Under the pieces are notes generated by a model, which did no database searches, had not been told where the DNA came from, and saw nothing but the letters and a program-made list of their open reading frames with translations. From Chthoniobacteraceae bacterium (GTDB lineage: Bacteria > Verrucomicrobiota > Verrucomicrobiia > Chthoniobacterales > Chthoniobacteraceae): 16,660 nucleotides of DNA. The position numbers and the translations under genes are program-made. The stretch covers positions 1 through 16,660 of the forward strand of contig CANJYI010000013.1 in NCBI GenBank assembly GCA_947478975.1. The letters are read 5' to 3'. Numbering within the stretch: the first letter of the stretch is position 1; each line of letters starts with the position of its first letter. Shown here piece by piece: positions 14,754 through 16,660 of this stretch.

Positions 14754-15374
14754 CTATGCGCCGGCCTTGATAAGGCGCGTTTTGTGAATCGGAAGGCCCT
14801 GGGCGATGAAGCGGGCTTCAAAATTTGTCAGGGGTTCGCCCGGATCCGCCGGCCAGTCGGCCCGCTCCCAACCGGTTGCCTCCGACACGACCTTTTCCAT
14901 CCATTGAAAATAGGGCAGGTCGTCGGTCTTGAGGCGCAACTCCCCTCCGTCTGCCAGCGTGAGCCGCACCGCGGCGAGAAATTCAGGCTGCACCAAGCGA
15001 CGGCTTTGATGGGCGCGCTTCGGCCACGGATCGGGAAACGACACGTAAGAAACTGCAACAGACCCGGGGGGCAGGATGAACTTGGCGGCGTAGAGGTTCT
15101 CGAGCCTCAGCACCCGCAGGTTTGAGAGCCCGAGGCGCGCTGCATTCCGGCAGACCTTTTCCACGCGGCCCGCCAGCCTTTCGGTCGCCAGAAAGTTGCG
15201 CTCCGGATGCCTTTTGGCCATGGCCACGACAAAGGCGCCCTCGCCACACCCGTAGTCCACGCAGAGAGGCCAGGACTGGGGAAAAAGCTCCGTCACCTTG
15301 GCCGGCTCCAAAATGGAGGCGGGTATCCAGTGGACGCGGTCTGGGGTCAGGGGAAGGGCAGCAGGGGTCGACAT
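14754..15374 (-). CDS. trmB: tRNA (guanine-N7-)-methyltransferase TrmB
   Basis: A 206-aa SAM-dependent methyltransferase that makes m7G at position 46 of tRNAs. Visible motifs: the SAM-binding DYGCGEG at residues 40-46, an acidic position after strand 2 (LATER, 62-66), the family signature FPDPWPKRAHQSRRL at 113-127, and the C-terminal TNFEARF at 183-189. The length is normal for the bacterial single-domain enzyme. ATG 15374 is taken as the start; an in-frame GTG at 15386 would add four residues and cannot be excluded, since neither has a good Shine-Dalgarno. It is convergent with the flagellin gene (29 bases between the stops, no clear terminator) and divergent from the SGNH gene across about 285 bases. 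Confidence 0.93.
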   Translation of the reverse strand: MSTPAALPLTPDRVHWIPASILEPAKVTELFPQSWPLCVDYGCGEGAFVVAMAKRHPERNFLATERLAGRVEKVCRNAARLGLSNLRVLRLENLYAAKFILPPGSVAVSYVSFPDPWPKRAHQSRRLVQPEFLAAVRLTLADGGELRLKTDDLPYFQWMEKVVSEATGWERADWPADPGEPLTNFEARFIAQGLPIHKTRLIKAGA

Positions 15375-15659
15375 TTGGGATTTCACTTAACATTTGTTTG
15401 GCGGGAAGTGGAGCACGGAAGGAGGCTTTTGCAGCCAACAACTTCACTATACGACGCTCCCACGGAACCGGCGGCACGCCAGACCTCGCAAACGCGGGCC
15501 CCCTTCTGCTCCTTATAAACCCATTCCGTTTCTCCCCGCGGGGATTGGATCAAAGGACCGCCCGGTTTGACGGTATTCTTTCAGCTGGGCTTGGCTAATG
15601 TTAGAGTTCAGACCCTTCACAGATTATTTGTTCCCCAACCTGTCTTTTCCCCTTCCTCC

Positions 15660-16660
15660 ATGAAGCTGCATTACTCCCTCCCCGCCGTCGCACTGCTTGC
15701 CCCTGCCGCCCTTGCCGCCGCACCGTTTGAGCTGCAATCCGGAGACCGCGTCCTGTTTATGGGCGACACGCTGCTCGAACGGGAAGGCTCGGCCGCCGCC
15801 CTCGAAACCCTGTTGACCCGGCGTTTCGCAGAGGTGCCCTTCACGGTGCGCAACCTCTCTTTCAGCGCGGACCTTCCCACCGGCGTTTCCCGGGCCAGCT
15901 TCGATCCCGCCGCCGTTGGAATGGAACGCATTCGCACCCAGCTGGATTTGGTGAAGCCCACGGTGGCCGTCCTCGGCTACGGGATGGCCGCCAGCCTCGA
16001 GGAGCTAACCTATCGCTCCGGCGACCCCAATTTGAACGCGGATCCGACCCGCTACGGCAGCGAGTTTTCCGCCAAGAAATTCAAGGCCGACCTGGCCGCG
16101 CTCATGGATGCGATCTCCGCGGCCTCGGGCGGTAAGCCTGTCCGCTTTGTCCTCCTTGCCCCGTTGCTGCATGAGGACTTGCGCGGCACGCGCCCCGGCC
16201 TGCCGGATCCGGCGGCACACAACAGCCTGCTTGCGGGCTACACCCAGGCCATCCGGGAGTTGGCCGCCGAAAGGAGCGCGCGTTTTGTCGATCAGGCGGC
16301 CCTCACCCAGCAGGCTGGAAGCGCCGCCCTTACAGAAAATGGAATCCACCCCTCGGCCGCTGGCCTCGACAAGTGGGCTTCCGCTTTGGCTGCCGAACTG
16401 GGCTGGACGCCTGCAGACAAGCCGGTCTCCCCCGAGCTGCGGAAAGCGTTGCAGCGCAAAAACGAGCTGTTCTTCCACCGCTGGCGCCCCGCCAACCACA
16501 CCTACATTTTCGGCTTCCGCAAGCGGGAGCAGGGGCGCAATGCCGTTGAAATCGAACAGTTTGACGCCCTTCTGGAAAAGGCCGACGCGGCGGTCGCCTC
16601 CCTGAAGGCTGGCAAACCCGCGCCGCCCGAGGCAGTGCTGCCCGCCGACATCCCCGCCGA
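15660..16660 (+). CDS. Secreted SGNH/GDSL-like protein of the PVC type, 5' part
   Basis: The gene runs off the window end; 333 codons are visible. A signal peptide (MKLHYSLPAVALLAPAALAA) precedes a SGNH-fold domain. Conserved blocks are GDRVLFMGDTLLERE (30s), VRNLSFSAD, KPTVAVLGYG, FVLLAPLLHEDL, and ENGIHPSAAG. A tail block (FFHRWRPANHTYIFGFRKRE, then QGRNAVEIEQFD) is characteristic of the SGNH part found in large planctomycete and verrucomicrobial proteins, often fused to a membrane-dehydrogenase/HEAT/CxxCH heme module. The nucleophile serine of the GDS block is threonine here (GDT, residues 35-37), and the aspartate of the DxxH block is asparagine (NGIH), so classical esterase activity is doubtful. 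The part beyond the window would show whether a heme-binding module follows. Its promoter must lie in the region shared with trmB; a TTGACG at 15567 has no well-spaced -10. Confidence 0.8.
   Translation, partial: MKLHYSLPAVALLAPAALAAAPFELQSGDRVLFMGDTLLEREGSAAALETLLTRRFAEVPFTVRNLSFSADLPTGVSRASFDPAAVGMERIRTQLDLVKPTVAVLGYGMAASLEELTYRSGDPNLNADPTRYGSEFSAKKFKADLAALMDAISAASGGKPVRFVLLAPLLHEDLRGTRPGLPDPAAHNSLLAGYTQAIRELAAERSARFVDQAALTQQAGSAALTENGIHPSAAGLDKWASALAAELGWTPADKPVSPELRKALQRKNELFFHRWRPANHTYIFGFRKREQGRNAVEIEQFDALLEKADAAVASLKAGKPAPPEAVLPADIPA

Noticed and set aside
15567..15572. TTGACG as a -35 box for the SGNH gene
   Set aside because: The nearest AT-rich hexamers are either too close or more than 20 bases away, so no promoter can be called.

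Overview
The window is high-GC bacterial DNA that most resembles Verrucomicrobiota, probably an Opitutales-like lineage. Three things suggest this: a sulfatase-modifying-factor (FGE-fold) protein preceded by a small beta domain, a giant Sec-exported protein made of Ig-like repeats, and a degenerate SGNH protein of the kind found at the N-terminus of PVC-group heme-binding proteins. The taxonomy is inferred from protein style only; no rRNA is present.

Left part (1-2512, all on the minus strand): the first 37 codons of an O-acetylhomoserine sulfhydrylase (MetY type), a gene-free gap of about 300 bases, and two tandem paralogous Rpn/PD-(D/E)XK nuclease genes. The two nuclease genes share a nearly identical 49-bp leader. 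The first carries six perfect 12-bp repeats near its 3' end.

Centre (2754-14724, plus strand): a secreted 395-aa FGE-fold protein, a possible 33-codon small ORF, a 3247-aa secreted mosaic protein and a 290-aa flagellin, all in the same direction and closely spaced. The giant protein contains two tandem copies of a beta/FGE/HYR module (period 1392 bp), a lone Ig domain, a low-GC LamG domain, eight Ig repeats, a C-type lectin domain with an EPN motif, nine or ten more Ig repeats and an unrecognised C-terminus.

The main discovery is at the ends of the three FGE domains (3816-3938, 5159-5278, 6551-6670). The surrounding domain is well conserved (about 86% amino-acid identity between the two copies in the giant gene by hand count), but a 26-codon stretch is scrambled (9 of 26 residues identical). 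Nearly all scrambled codons end in C, while interspersed GCG, CGG, CGC and CCN codons do not change the amino acid. This is the pattern expected when a template rich in AAC codons is mutated at adenines, so I interpret these as variable regions of a diversity-generating retroelement (DGR). Two of them lie inside one giant adhesin-like protein. No reverse transcriptase or template repeat is visible here, so the machinery would have to act from outside the window.

Right part (14754-16660): trmB (tRNA m7G46 methyltransferase) on the minus strand, convergent with the flagellin gene, and divergent from it the start of a secreted SGNH-like protein that runs off the window end and appears to lack the usual catalytic residues.
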